Below are positions 1 to 11,900 of a DNA stretch of 64,000 nt, in pieces. Positions within the stretch are counted from its first letter, which is position 1; each line of letters opens with the position of its first letter. The notes beneath the pieces were generated by a model. That model searched no databases. It saw only the letters and a program-made list of their open reading frames with translations, and had not been told where the DNA came from. The translations under genes and the position numbers were made by a program. This stretch comes from Anadara kagoshimensis (Eukaryota > Mollusca > Bivalvia > Arcoida > Arcidae), in NCBI GenBank assembly GCA_021292105.1, contig CM037862.1:27440798-27504797 (forward strand), given 5' to 3'.

Positions 1-182
1 TATTCAAACTTTAAGAAAAACCTGTATAAAGATTTCATCAATGTAAAGAAAGTAACTTAAGGTCAAAAAATGGTTTATTACACACAACATGACATTTTAA
101 GTTCTGAAAAGTTTTGGCATTGCCGATTTTAGAAAATTTGATCAATATCAGATAGGGATCAAATTAACAAAGTACATTACAT

Positions 183-390
183 ACCTGTCTAAAGTTTAAC
201 ACTGAGCTAACGGAAAGGGTCGTAGCTTAGCTGTCAGGTGGTTGAGAAAAGGGATATCAAATGACAGATATAGAGGGATAGGTATCAGCTTCCGAAAAGC
301 TGCCGAGATGTAGCTGACGATGGAAAAGACAGGACTGAGCTTCCGCCTCGACACAAATTCTTTAGCTCAGTGTTAAACTTTCGACAGGTC
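183..390. mobile_element. MITE-like element, family B (TIR acctgtc.aaagtttaacactgagcta)
   Basis: The left end 'acctgtctaaagtttaacac' and the right end, read on the other strand, match for about 27 bp with one mismatch. There is no coding capacity. Relatives occur at 3931-4492, 52632-53035 and 53285-53514. Confidence 0.7.
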
Positions 391-744
391 TGTATTGTAA
401 TTAACTGCAGTATACTAGTTAATAATTGAAGGTGAAATTTGAAAACAATATAATGAAGTTTTCAAGTACAATTCAATTTCATATTTTACTACCAACCATT
501 TTTTAAAAATACTACGCCCTTCATTTATATATTAATTTGTTATGATAAATGAAATACAACACTGAAAAGTAGCTTTTTTATTGTAAAAATGAAGAAAAAC
601 GCAAATCATTGAGAGACAGATGTCATATAGTTTTTCAATTAGTGTTTTAGGGTCATTCAGGAAATCTATATTTGAATTTTAATACCACACACTCTAACCG
701 TTCCATGATCGAATTAAAAAAGCAAAGAAAAAAAAAATAAAAAC

Positions 745-962
745 CAAACAAAACCGGAAAATTAGGTTAATGACGTGGAGTTTCAATAAGGATATGAGGC
801 CAGGTGCTCCGGAAGGGTAAGGGCCTTTTGTCTAGCCAACTTAACCCGTCACGTGTGAAATTGACAATGAAAGGAATATGGAATTATGGGACTTCAAATA
901 TATCCAGGATAATGTAGAATACAAAGTCATCATACTTATCAACAATAATGTGATGACGGCCT
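745..962. repeat. Interspersed repeat family A
   Basis: Contains 'gccaggtgctccggaagggt' followed by 'tgtctagcca', the recurrent family A core. It appears in both orientations through the window: about 1405-1575, 13034-13185, 22165-22375, 31125-31395, 40848-40915, 43314-43482, 45185-45425 and 51530-51725. Probably a SINE-like or MITE-like bivalve repeat. I could not fix its true ends. Confidence 0.65.
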
Positions 963-1083
963 TAAAACTTTTTGAGGGTCTTGAGCATAAGTAGAACTTT
1001 TAAAATTCATGATGAAAAATAAATGCTTGCTATAAAAACATGTAAACATGATAGCTTACTAAAATGTATTTTTGTTCTTGTAG

Positions 1084-1143
1084 ACAGCTACTGAGGATTG
1101 TCTGAAATGCTTGTTAAAAGTTCCACACAAGAAATGCGAATCG
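1084..1143 (+). CDS. Gene 1, first visible exon
   Basis: A 60-nt exon with a 'ttgtag' acceptor and a 'gtaagt' donor. It is open in phase 0 and joins in frame to 5528-5608. The joined peptide carries three cysteines in the first exon and continues into a Tyr/Gly-rich stretch (YIRIGGGYRHGYWYVKCLL) in the next. There is no in-frame ATG, so at least one earlier exon must exist to the left. It is short, so it rests mainly on splice signals and frame agreement. Confidence 0.6.
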
Positions 1144-3285
1144 GTAAGTATTGATGAAACCATAGAGAAGGGGAAAGTTTGAGAAGATTTTTTGAAAAAA
1201 AATAAACACAGCCACACGGCCTATGTCCAATTAATAGTTCAAAAAGTAAAGAAAAAATCTGGCAATAAAATTAGAAAGTTAAACTGAACATACTGTACAA
1301 ATCCATAGCTCCCGAAACAACAGATAAGCAACAACAAAACGTTTGAAATAAGACAAACACAACATATTGTGTAAAGGAAATTGTTGATGAGATTCTGGAT
1401 TTTAGAAAGGAATCGGAAACATACACAAACATATCGGTTCAAGTCCAAATCACCCAAAAGCAAAGCAAACGGTTATGTTGAACCAGGAAAGCGAGACCAG
1501 GTGCTCAGGAAGGGTATATACGTCCTGTCTAGCCAGATTCATCCGTCACTTGAGAATGAAAAGAACATGTGACACGGAATTTGAGAAAAGAAACCATGTT
1601 AGAACGTTAACATAGCAACTAAGTATTATCTTGAAGCAAATGATTGTAGACTAGTTTATCAAACATGGTATTCAATATATTTATCAATTTTATGAAAAAT
1701 AAGCCATTAGGGATACGCGGTGATATAACAAGTTCTAACCCCGTCCCTGTTCTTGACACACGTTAGTTTGATCTGTAGCGATTCATTTGGCCCTGGTCTT
1801 TGGGACACAAGTACCTAACAGTGCATTCATCTTGAAATTCTCTCCTTTCTACTTTAAACGATTGATATTCACAAAATCACTTAACAACCTTCCATGTTTG
1901 TTTAAACAAAAATTATTAAATCCGAAAATTCAGGATTAAAAAGTAATTAAAATGGACTATAAAGGAATTAAAAGTCATCAAGAGCTGAAGTTAAAGATTA
2001 AGGTGCGGTGAATTGGAGATGTAGACCTATTGTTACGTCGTGTCTATTTATAGTTACAAAACGCTAAATCTGTAATCTAATTGATTTTAAGGGTTTTAAC
2101 ACACCAAGGTTAGAGTTCTAATTGATCGTTGAAATTTAATAGAGAAAATAGTTCATAAAATGGTGTAAATCTGATCAAACGGTTTAAATTCGCCGTTTCA
2201 TCGTTATATGATAGCTCATTATTGGGTCCGTTGAATAAAATTAGTATAATGTTGAGGTTTTTTATATTTCGGTTGTTGAATTAGCCTAGATAATATGTCA
2301 TGGATATAGACACGCCCGTGAATGCATTGCTTGCAATATGCCAAAACCTTGTGTCCTTTCCCTTGCTTTTTTTCAAAAGGATTGGAGAAATGAAGTTTAA
2401 TAACGCATCAGGCAATTCACTTATTTCAAGACGGCCAGTTTTTGGATAATGGAGGAATTCGAAACACCCGGAGAAAATCAGCGTCCTTTGTCACGCGAAC
2501 TTAAAAAACTTTCTCACCCTAAAGTCCGTAGTAGGATTTGAGCATAGCCAATGAGAGGTCAGTGGCGGATTTAAGGGGGGGGGGGGTGCGGGGGTTGCAA
2601 CCCCCTCTTTAGAAAAGAGAGAGAGAGAGAGAGAGAGAAGAGAGAGGAGAGAGAGAGAGATATTGACTGATTAAAAATTGTTTTCTTGGCCCAAACGGGG
2701 CTCTGCCCTAGATCTCTCGTCTCTGGAGCTCGCGCCTTTGGCGCTCGCACCTAGCATTGATAAAATTCTCATCCTCCCTTTCAAAAAATCCTGGATAATT
2801 CTCAACCCCCCCCCCCCCCTCTAAAAAAATCTGGATAATCCTCAACACCCCCTTTAAAAAATCCTGGATCCGCCCCTGGAGGTGCTGTAACCCGTAAGCG
2901 CACCACTTGGCAACCAATCCTTTCTTAGTTGGAGGTTTGTGGAGTTTTCCTGGTGACTTTTTATCTATTGGTTTAAATACAATCATAACGTAAAAAGCGA
3001 TAACTACATTAATCGGTTAATCAGTGCAACTGTATTCGATTATATCACACGTGCTAGATCTATCACATTGGTGTGTGAAACAGTTGAAAGAAAGTGTGTA
3101 AAAGTAGAGCTATAAATGATCATATAATTATATATATTATCTTTAATCAAATTTCTTACTAAAGACATCCTTGAACATCAGGGGTTCTAAAATGCATAAA
3201 TTATTACATAATACACGACAATTTAAACATTAGACTAACATTTTCATTTGTTCAACGGTTTTGTATTAAAAAAAAGCATCTCCTG

Positions 3286-3319
<34 letters not shown>

Positions 3320-3603
3320 TTTATATGTTGCTAATGAACGGTCGAACTAGAACCCTGTTTGCTTTTGTTCTAGACGCGAGTTGGGATTACAGCGCTTTCA
3401 ACCGCCTAGGTTCGAATCTCGAATCCGCTCGAGGCAGATCTTAGTGTAAAAATGTTTATCAGTTCGCTTGTCAAGCTTCTCTGCGCACTTCGGTTTCTTC
3501 TACAATACCAGAACCGACCACCGTGACATAAGTGAAAGAATCTTGATTGGAAGTAAAGGCGTAAACCCCATTACTCAACTCCTTAACGTGCTCTAGATCA
3601 GAG

Positions 3604-3657
<54 letters not shown>

Positions 3658-5913
3658 ATTAAGATTTCTCAATTTCTTAAAAAGGTTCGACATTATACCA
3701 GCACTAGGACCCAGTATACTGGGTTTTGATCTGTACTTCAATTCATAAGTGCCATTCTCTCTATCTTCCTTTTTCTCAAATCAAACACGTTTTATCGATT
3801 TCTTGAAAGCCTTCGATACTGTTTAGGCAATTTGAATGGCAATGGTATTCTAATATAAGTATCAAGTGTCATTTTAATTCATCAGATAATGTTAGTCTTT
3901 ATAAAAGATACTACATCAAACTAGAATACAGGCCTGTCAAAAGTTTAACACTCAGCTAACAAATTTGTTCCAAATCGACATCTTATCTCGCCACAACTAC
4001 AACTCGGGCAGGCACTTTTCAGTAGCTGCTATCTACAGGTGCCATAAGTATTGCAACAGAAATTGCCGAGGTCATTATGTTTTCAACTCAAAGCTGGAAC
4101 AAAATTGATAACCTGTGATATATTAAGATCATTTACTCGCTAAATTCTGCTAGTATTTTGTTATGCAACCTTTGTTAAACTTCTTATATACGCAATTTAT
4201 GTTTGTGTTAGTCTCTGTCAGAGTCTGGTGACAGCACCTATAAGATCTGTCCGGGTTTCAATCACACTTACTTCTCTACATAGCTGAATTTTCCTACAGT
4301 GCCATACATTTTCCTTAATATTCTATCCGGGGACTGAGCAGGCCATGTTATTTGTGGGATATTGTTTTCTGTTTTCTATTCTGAGGTCTGCCGAGAGGAG
4401 TGGGGCTATTCGGACTCTAGATAGCCATTTATCGACCTCCTGGTGATTCAACACCTTTTCGTATTTAACTAAATGTTAAAATTTTGGACAGGACTGTACT
4501 GTAGATGTGTTTAACACTGTTTACACCAACACAGGAATCAAAATCAATATATATCAGAAATAATTCTAACACTTAAGGCCACTCGTGTTTTGTAAATGCT
4601 GATAGGATTAAATGTAATGTTTTATAATCCAATACCATTATAAACAAACTTGTTTATATAAATTAAATCATTTCTATACATTTACTAACACGATGTGTTT
4701 AATATTTACTATATAAAACATCGAAATTGATTAGTATCTATGTCCACCTTTTTGATATATCATTCCTAGGAATCGATATATCGCCAATAGGCTATGATAT
4801 TCGACAGATTACAAGTAGAACATAGCGTAAATGACCGTGTTTGTATCTAAAAAGCTATTACTGTCCTCAGTGACTTTATCCTACGTTATTTTTTATTTTT
4901 CTCTTTGATACTGTACCTGATACGTTCATAATCAGGTGTTTTTAATGAACTACTTGAATTCCCTAAAGGTATATATACAAAATGACTTTTATATAAAATT
5001 AAAGATGGTTTGATTTTAGAATTAACTTTTTTATTTTTACACATCCTGCACTCTTGTAAAACTCTAATTGACGACAAGTTTGTACTTACACTGAAATGCA
5101 AGAAAAAGGTGGAAAAAAATAATAAAACTTAAATAAAAAAAATAAATAAAAATAAAAAACACAAAATCGAAAAACTTAATTGATAGTATGTGAAATAGAT
5201 CATGAAAGCAACATAATTTTATTGTCAATTTCAAAAACTAAATGATAAGCATGGTTGAGAAGAATTTATTTCATAATGATAATATTTAAAAAATTTCTGA
5301 ATGAAATATACATAAAAAATTATATTGTAAGAAAAGTTTGAAGCGGGTACAAATCCTCTTGCAGTTTTCTAATCTCGCTATGTTGACAATCATAGACACT
5401 ATGTCACACTGTATGTACATGTATGCGACTGCTGTAATGATTTTTTAAAAAAAATTAAGAAATCAGGAGGGGGGGGTGTTGAACAAAAAGTATAAGCTTT
5501 TCATGTGTTTGTTCTTATTTTTTTCAGCACAAGTATATCCGTATTGGCGGAGGATATCGTCATGGTTACTGGTATGTGAAATGTCTGCTGGAGGAATTAG
5601 AACTACAGGTAAGAACACGTATTGTGTTGAAACATTAAGTTAAATTGAAGGTTAACATAAAAATAAAAATAGATAAGAGTTAAATTTTTTAAAACATGTT
5701 AAAAATTGAAACATAAATTTAAAATAAGATAAGAGTTAAAATTTACAAAAATATGTCAAAAATTGAAATATATCGACATGCTAATGGCGAAAGACTACAT
5801 GGTCAATGTTATTTGTTACTGGAATAAAAATGTATTAGGGCAATGATTAAATCTATCGTCGACCGATCTACCAATGATTAATTGAAATCCTTCAACTAAC
5901 GACACACACACAC

Positions 5914-5953
<40 letters not shown>

Positions 5954-8900
5954 GAACAATCTCTTAACTTATATTCGAAAATGAACATTTTTCAAATAAA
6001 GCAATAATTATAAATCAATTTAAATAAAAATAAACAAATGCATCTGCACACCAAACAAAAAACTCTCACGTGCATCACATACACATTTTTGTGGTATTAA
6101 ACAAAAATATCAAAATGTCTCATAGATTGAAAAAATATATCGGTGATTTTTTCAGCGACAACGAGAACTTATTATGAAACAAAGACTGGAAGCTATCAGA
6201 GAAAAAAGTAAGTAAAATTAAAATCAATCAATGCAATTAAATTTAGTACTAGTTTTCACGCTTTTTTCATTTATTACACATAATAAAAGAGTTGAGTTGA
6301 TTTATGGTGTTTAACATTCCAATCAAATTTTTTTTACTTATATCGAGACGTAGCTAACTATAGGCGAAAGTTTAGAACTTTTGGATGTGCGTTGGTTGAT
6401 GGTATTATACAACATGCTTCTTTATCGTGCCAGGTCTACCGTGACACGGGTCCTCGTTTATTTTAAGTCCCATTCCAAAGAACAGTGACTTTCATTTTAG
6501 GACTACTTGCTGTACAATACTGATGTGGGAGAGTTTGGTCTAGTTAAAAGTATCTTAACAGAACTACTACACATCATTATATCCAATGTTTTTCAACTGG
6601 AGGTTTATAATCAGTGGTCTCAGTATTTGTGTTTCATGTCTATTGCATTTGACTTTGATTCAAGTATAATGCTTCTCAGCTATCGTTTTTTTATGTATTT
6701 TTACAGCGGTCAAGGCTATCAAGACTTATATTCGAACAAAAAGTGGAAGGCTTATTGAGAAGATTGTGTTTCTGTCAGAGGAAGATTATGAGGCGTTCCA
6801 ACAAGGCAAAAATGTGGAAGACATTCTAAAGAAATACCTCACAAAGGACGAAGCTAAGGGGCTAGAAAAATGGGATAAAGAAGAGGTCAAGGCCATCAAG
6901 ACCATGGTCAGGACAAAAAGTGGACGTCTTATTGAAAAAGTTGTGTACGTTTCTAAGGAGGATTACGACGCCATAACAACGGGTAAAAAGGACGCCAAAT
7001 CTCTATTGAAAAAGTACGCTAAAGAAGGGGAGACAATCGAAGGTTGGGAGGAAGCAAAAATGAAAACGATCAAAACTTATGTTAGAACAAAAAGTGGTAG
7101 AATGATTGAAAAAACAATAATGATCTCCCAAGAGGACTATGATGCGATGATCAAAGAAGGAAAAGATCCGAATGAAATTTTAAAGAAATATATCTCTCTG
7201 GAGGAGGGTCAAAAACTAGAATCATGGCAAAGTGCTGAACCAATGAAAGCCATCAAAACAATGGTTAGGACTAAGAGTGGTAGACTTATTGAAAAGACAA
7301 TATACGTCTCTGCCGATGATTATGACAAAATCACAAAAGGAGGAGGCGATCCGAATGAGGTGTTGAAGAAATATATGAAAGACGAGGATGGTGTTATTGA
7401 AAGCTGGAAAAAGGCCGATCCTACACCGATGAAGGTTGTAAAAACATATGTGAGGACAAAGAGTGGTCGTATGATAGAAAAACAAGTCATGTTGACTGAA
7501 GAAGAATATAAACAATTTATGGAATCAGGTGGAAATCCAGATTTCTTAAAGAAATTCATTCACTTAGAAAAGGGTGAGGTGATTGAGGATTGGGAGAAGG
7601 CGTCCACGGTGTATTCTGGTGCATCAGATGATCCCGAATTTCAACAAGGTAAGACAGATCAAACAGATGTTCAATTATAATATGATAACACTTGTTCTTG
7701 ACCATTTTTATATTACGCTTTGTTCTTTCTACCGAAGAAATAAACAAAAGACACGTAGCATTGTTATACCACAATGCGATATTGCCAACTGTCTTTTTGA
7801 TTGCGATGATAGTGAAAATAGGTAACTAGACATCTTCCGTATATATTTACTTCCTCAGCTGATTTTATTTTGTTGTACATAACTAATAATATTAAATACA
7901 ATGATTAATGAGTGTCAGCTATCATTTACAAAAGTCCTCTGAGCATCAACAAATGCCCCGCCCACTCACAGTTGTACAAAGTTTGTTGATTGTTCAAAGG
8001 CTTAAAATACATGCGTTTTCTTAATTTTTTATTCTAATAAGTAATATGCCATTTTTGCATAAATATTAGATTGTGGTTTGGACATGGACCGATGTGTTTG
8101 CATTTGATTTCAGAATCGCATATATATTCCATTTATTCCTGAAAAAACCTTCCAAATAAAAACATGAAAATGGTAGCTGAATAAAAGGTACTTTTATTTC
8201 GGCAATATTTAAAGCCAACACACTATTCGGAATTCGCGTACACGGCAATTCAAGTTCCACAGATTCTTACAAGGGCATTTTTTGTATATTTTAGCAAAAG
8301 CTGGACAGCGAATTGTTGGGAAAGATGGCACTGTCTATGAAGTTGTTGTTGACCCACTGACAGGGAAAAAGTATAAAAAGTGAGTAAAATTACAAAACAT
8401 ATCCCTGTTAATCAGTGACTACGTTTTTTATTCATTTTCAAAATACTTAACGGGGAGAGTTGTAATAATTGGAGTGTTGTGAGCTAGTACTATTCTTGAT
8501 ATTGATTCAAAAATAGTCTGAAAATTCTATCATCCAATAAGTCGGTCAATATGAATCCAACTGGACACGACTAAGCTTTCAATTTATACAAAATAATAAA
8601 AACTAGACACATATTGCCTTAATGGTATGCATCAAAGGGATTCTTGACTAATATTGTAAACTGACAGAAATTGCAAACCAAACCTGATCAAACGTGTATA
8701 ACATTGACGAAGACTGACCAATGTGGTATATCACATGTATGTGATAATTTTAAGCATAATATAGATATACTTTATAAATATGTAAAAAAATGGGTTTTAA
8801 TTAAAAAACTTACTCTATATTTACAGAAAAATTGGTGTTCAAGAATCAGATGCTGATAGCGGTTTTGCATCAATGCAAAAAGGTAAAAAGGGTAAGAAAG

Positions 8901-11900
8901 GCAAAGGTAAAGGAATTGATGGCGTTGACGAAGAAGAGACGGCAGAGGAAAGACGTGCACGTAAACAGGGAAAGCGTGATCCAGATAGCGACAGTGAATA
9001 CAGTTACAAAAGTACAAGAAGTGCTGGTGGTACAAGGCATGTTGTTCGAAGGAGGAAACGCGCAGACGGAACATACAGTGACCCAGAGTCGTATCATAGC
9101 GACCAGGATCCAGAGGGTGCTGCAAGGAGACGACGCAGACGACGAGAGCGTAAACATGAAGGAAGTGCCCACAGTTATTATAGTGTCACTAGTGAAGGTG
9201 GTACGAGGCACGTGCGACGTAAAAAGAAACGAGCAGACGGCACATACAGTGACAGTGAATCGTATCATAGTGCTGACAGCTTGAAAGAAGGTGGCGCTCT
9301 TGCAGACAGGAAAAAGAAAAAGAGGAAAGAGAAACACGGCCCTGATAGTGCACATAGCTATTTTAGTGAAGTCAGTGAAGGTGGAACTAGGACTGTTAAA
9401 AGAAAGAAGAAAATTAGAGATGCCCAGGGAAATGTTATTGGGTACGGGGAAGCCGAAGATTATCACAGCGGTAAGTGTATAGAAGTTGTTTTAAATGTGT
9501 AGTGTGTTTATCAATTTATTGAAATCGTCATATTGGTATAAATTACCGAAATACTTTAAATGCAAGTCAAGTGCTATAATGGAAAAAAAAAACAACAAGT
9601 GATGCTTAAACTTCTCATTTTCGAAATACATATGCGTTCCTTTGCAGTTTGATCATTCCATAATGAATTTGGTATTACTATGTTTGTACTGCAATATATA
9701 ATTTGATATGCGGAAATCCTTAATTCATTACGTATCATTACATTTTCGCATTGCTATTGTTACTCAAGTATTAATTTCTCCGTTTCTCTCTTTAGTATAT
9801 CTAATTTTATATTTTTTATCTTTCTTTCAGATTCTGACAGGTAAGTCATATTTTAGTAACCATAAGATGATAAAATGAAGATAAGTAATGAAAATAATTT
9901 GATTACAGTTTGAATTTACAAAACTGGACACGATAATAATAATTTTTCTTTCAAACTTTTCTTGATTTTTGTCACTCTTTTATTCAGACGGTTTTATTTA
10001 AGTTGTGTCTTCATGAGGGCTGGCGCGTTTATACGGAGCAAACGAGTCGCATTCAATTCTCTACATCTCTTGATATACATGGCATATAACTTCATTTTGA
10101 TGCTCTTAAAACATGATTGTAATAAGTAATGTTTATATTTTATAATAATTATACAAATATTACAAACATCTTCAAATGACAACTCATCGTTATAGGTCGG
10201 TCTGGTCTGTCTTCCTTGTTTTAGAAATTCATTTTGGTTTACCTGAAGGATCATATGAGTATTTCATATGTATATGTTCCATCTCGCTCTACAATTAAAA
10301 TAAGGCACCGTAATTCTATTGGTTCATTTGTTTATCAAGTCACTACACATTTGTGTCGGATGGAAAGGGAGGCAAAGTATTGGTTAAAAAGGAGAAACCA
10401 GGAGGTAAAAAGGGGAAAGGAGGTAAAGGCAAACCCGGTGCTAAAACATTGGAAAAACAAAAGAAATTGGAAGAGAGGTGGAAAGATATGGGATTTAGTG
10501 ACGAATCCACAGATGATGATGACGTAGATCTCTCTAAAATGACAGAGGAAGAGAAAAAGATATACTTTGAGGAAAAGGCAAAACGGAAAGCAGAACGAGA
10601 AAAACGACGAAGAGAAAAATATGGCGACAAATACGATGAAATAATGAAAGACCATGAACAGTTCGTATAAGTCCATCATGTGTTCGTGTGATCAACTGGA
10701 TATAACCTTGACTAACAACCAGTTCTGTCTACCAATGCTTATTCTGCCTCGTTATTACCACTAAAACCACACACATGTATTTCCTTCTTAGAAGACATAT
10801 AATATCGCTTCTTCTAATGATTAACACAGAGTGTCATCTGATTGTAAAATAACACGCGCTTTTCTATCGTTTTATTCCTTATAAGCAACTTCTTCTAATC
10901 CATGGCTTTCTTTATAATGGAAATATTATACACATTTGCTATACATATTTCATGATTGACATGCTTTCATCTATTCAACTGATCAATAATTATTATTTAT
11001 TTACAAAGTATATTATTTGTGTTAAAAACAAGATATTCTGTATTTAGTAAAATTTATTGAATAAAATTAGTATATCATTATAACTAATTCAATTTGGAGG
11101 TTCTGGACCAAGAACGTAGCTATTGTAATATTATAATAATATCTAGTGCAATTTTATGTGTTCATATAGTCAACCACAATGAAATTTTATGAGAGTATCT
11201 GATCATGAGATAATATAAAAATGTAACACTGAATTGGAAGTAAATTAGTTACTTTTTCATATTGAAACATATCTGGGTATAAAGAGTTAATGCATAAATT
11301 TGTAATCATGTGTACAACATTCAGTAGTGTCGGTTACAATAATATTATTTTTACAAAGCTAGAACAATTTCCACTGTCAGACATTTGGCCTATTAAAACC
11401 AATATATAACAATATCAAAAGACAAAATTGACTAAATGTATGCGGATTTCTATTTTCTGACTAGTTGGGAAACAAAATTGCATTCCCTGTCTATTCTACG
11501 CTTCTAATAGGTTGATTGTCTGATTTTCTCATCTTTCTTTGTATTATGTTTTCTATAACTAACATATCATTTTCCTGATTGTAGCTATCAATGCTTTATT
11601 ATAATCATTTACTTACTAGAATTTACATTAAATTATGAGCGTATGAAATGTTTTAGTCAAAAAGAAGGTTTTTTAACTGTTTAACAACCACGTTTTACAT
11701 TAAGGATAAACGTCCATCCTTATCACAGCATTGTTTTAATGCGTTAATAATTAATAGTTAATAAAGTTTGTTTGACCAGAACTGTGGCTTACAAGGTAAA
11801 CTTACAATACAGGCTTTTAGAATTTTATAGGATTGTCAACAGTATACATACCTCTTGCGTTTTATAAATTATATGTGTTTAATTATATAGTTGGTTTTAA

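Larger units (their letters stand above)
1..1083 (+). other. Upstream intron or flank of gene 1
   Basis: No exon supported. It contains a terminal-inverted-repeat element at 183-390 and a copy of the 'ttacccttccggagcacc' repeat at about 745-962. The rest is AT-rich. Confidence 0.5.

Noticed and set aside
3370-3437. tRNA-like stretch with a B-box (ggttcgaatctc)
   Set aside because: No matching A-box and no cloverleaf by eye; at most a decayed SINE fragment.
8870-9466. Long antisense ORFs over the YHS-repeat exon of gene 1 (and the same over 29468-29860)
   Set aside because: Codon bias of the Arg/Lys/Ser-rich sense frame leaves the opposite strand free of stops. No splice or conservation evidence for antisense coding.
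10353-10670. A gene ending at TAA 10670
   Set aside because: The paralog splices at the equivalent place in phase 2 and the next exon (12138) needs phase 2, so the stop is most likely just inside the intron. Kept only as a possible retained-intron form.
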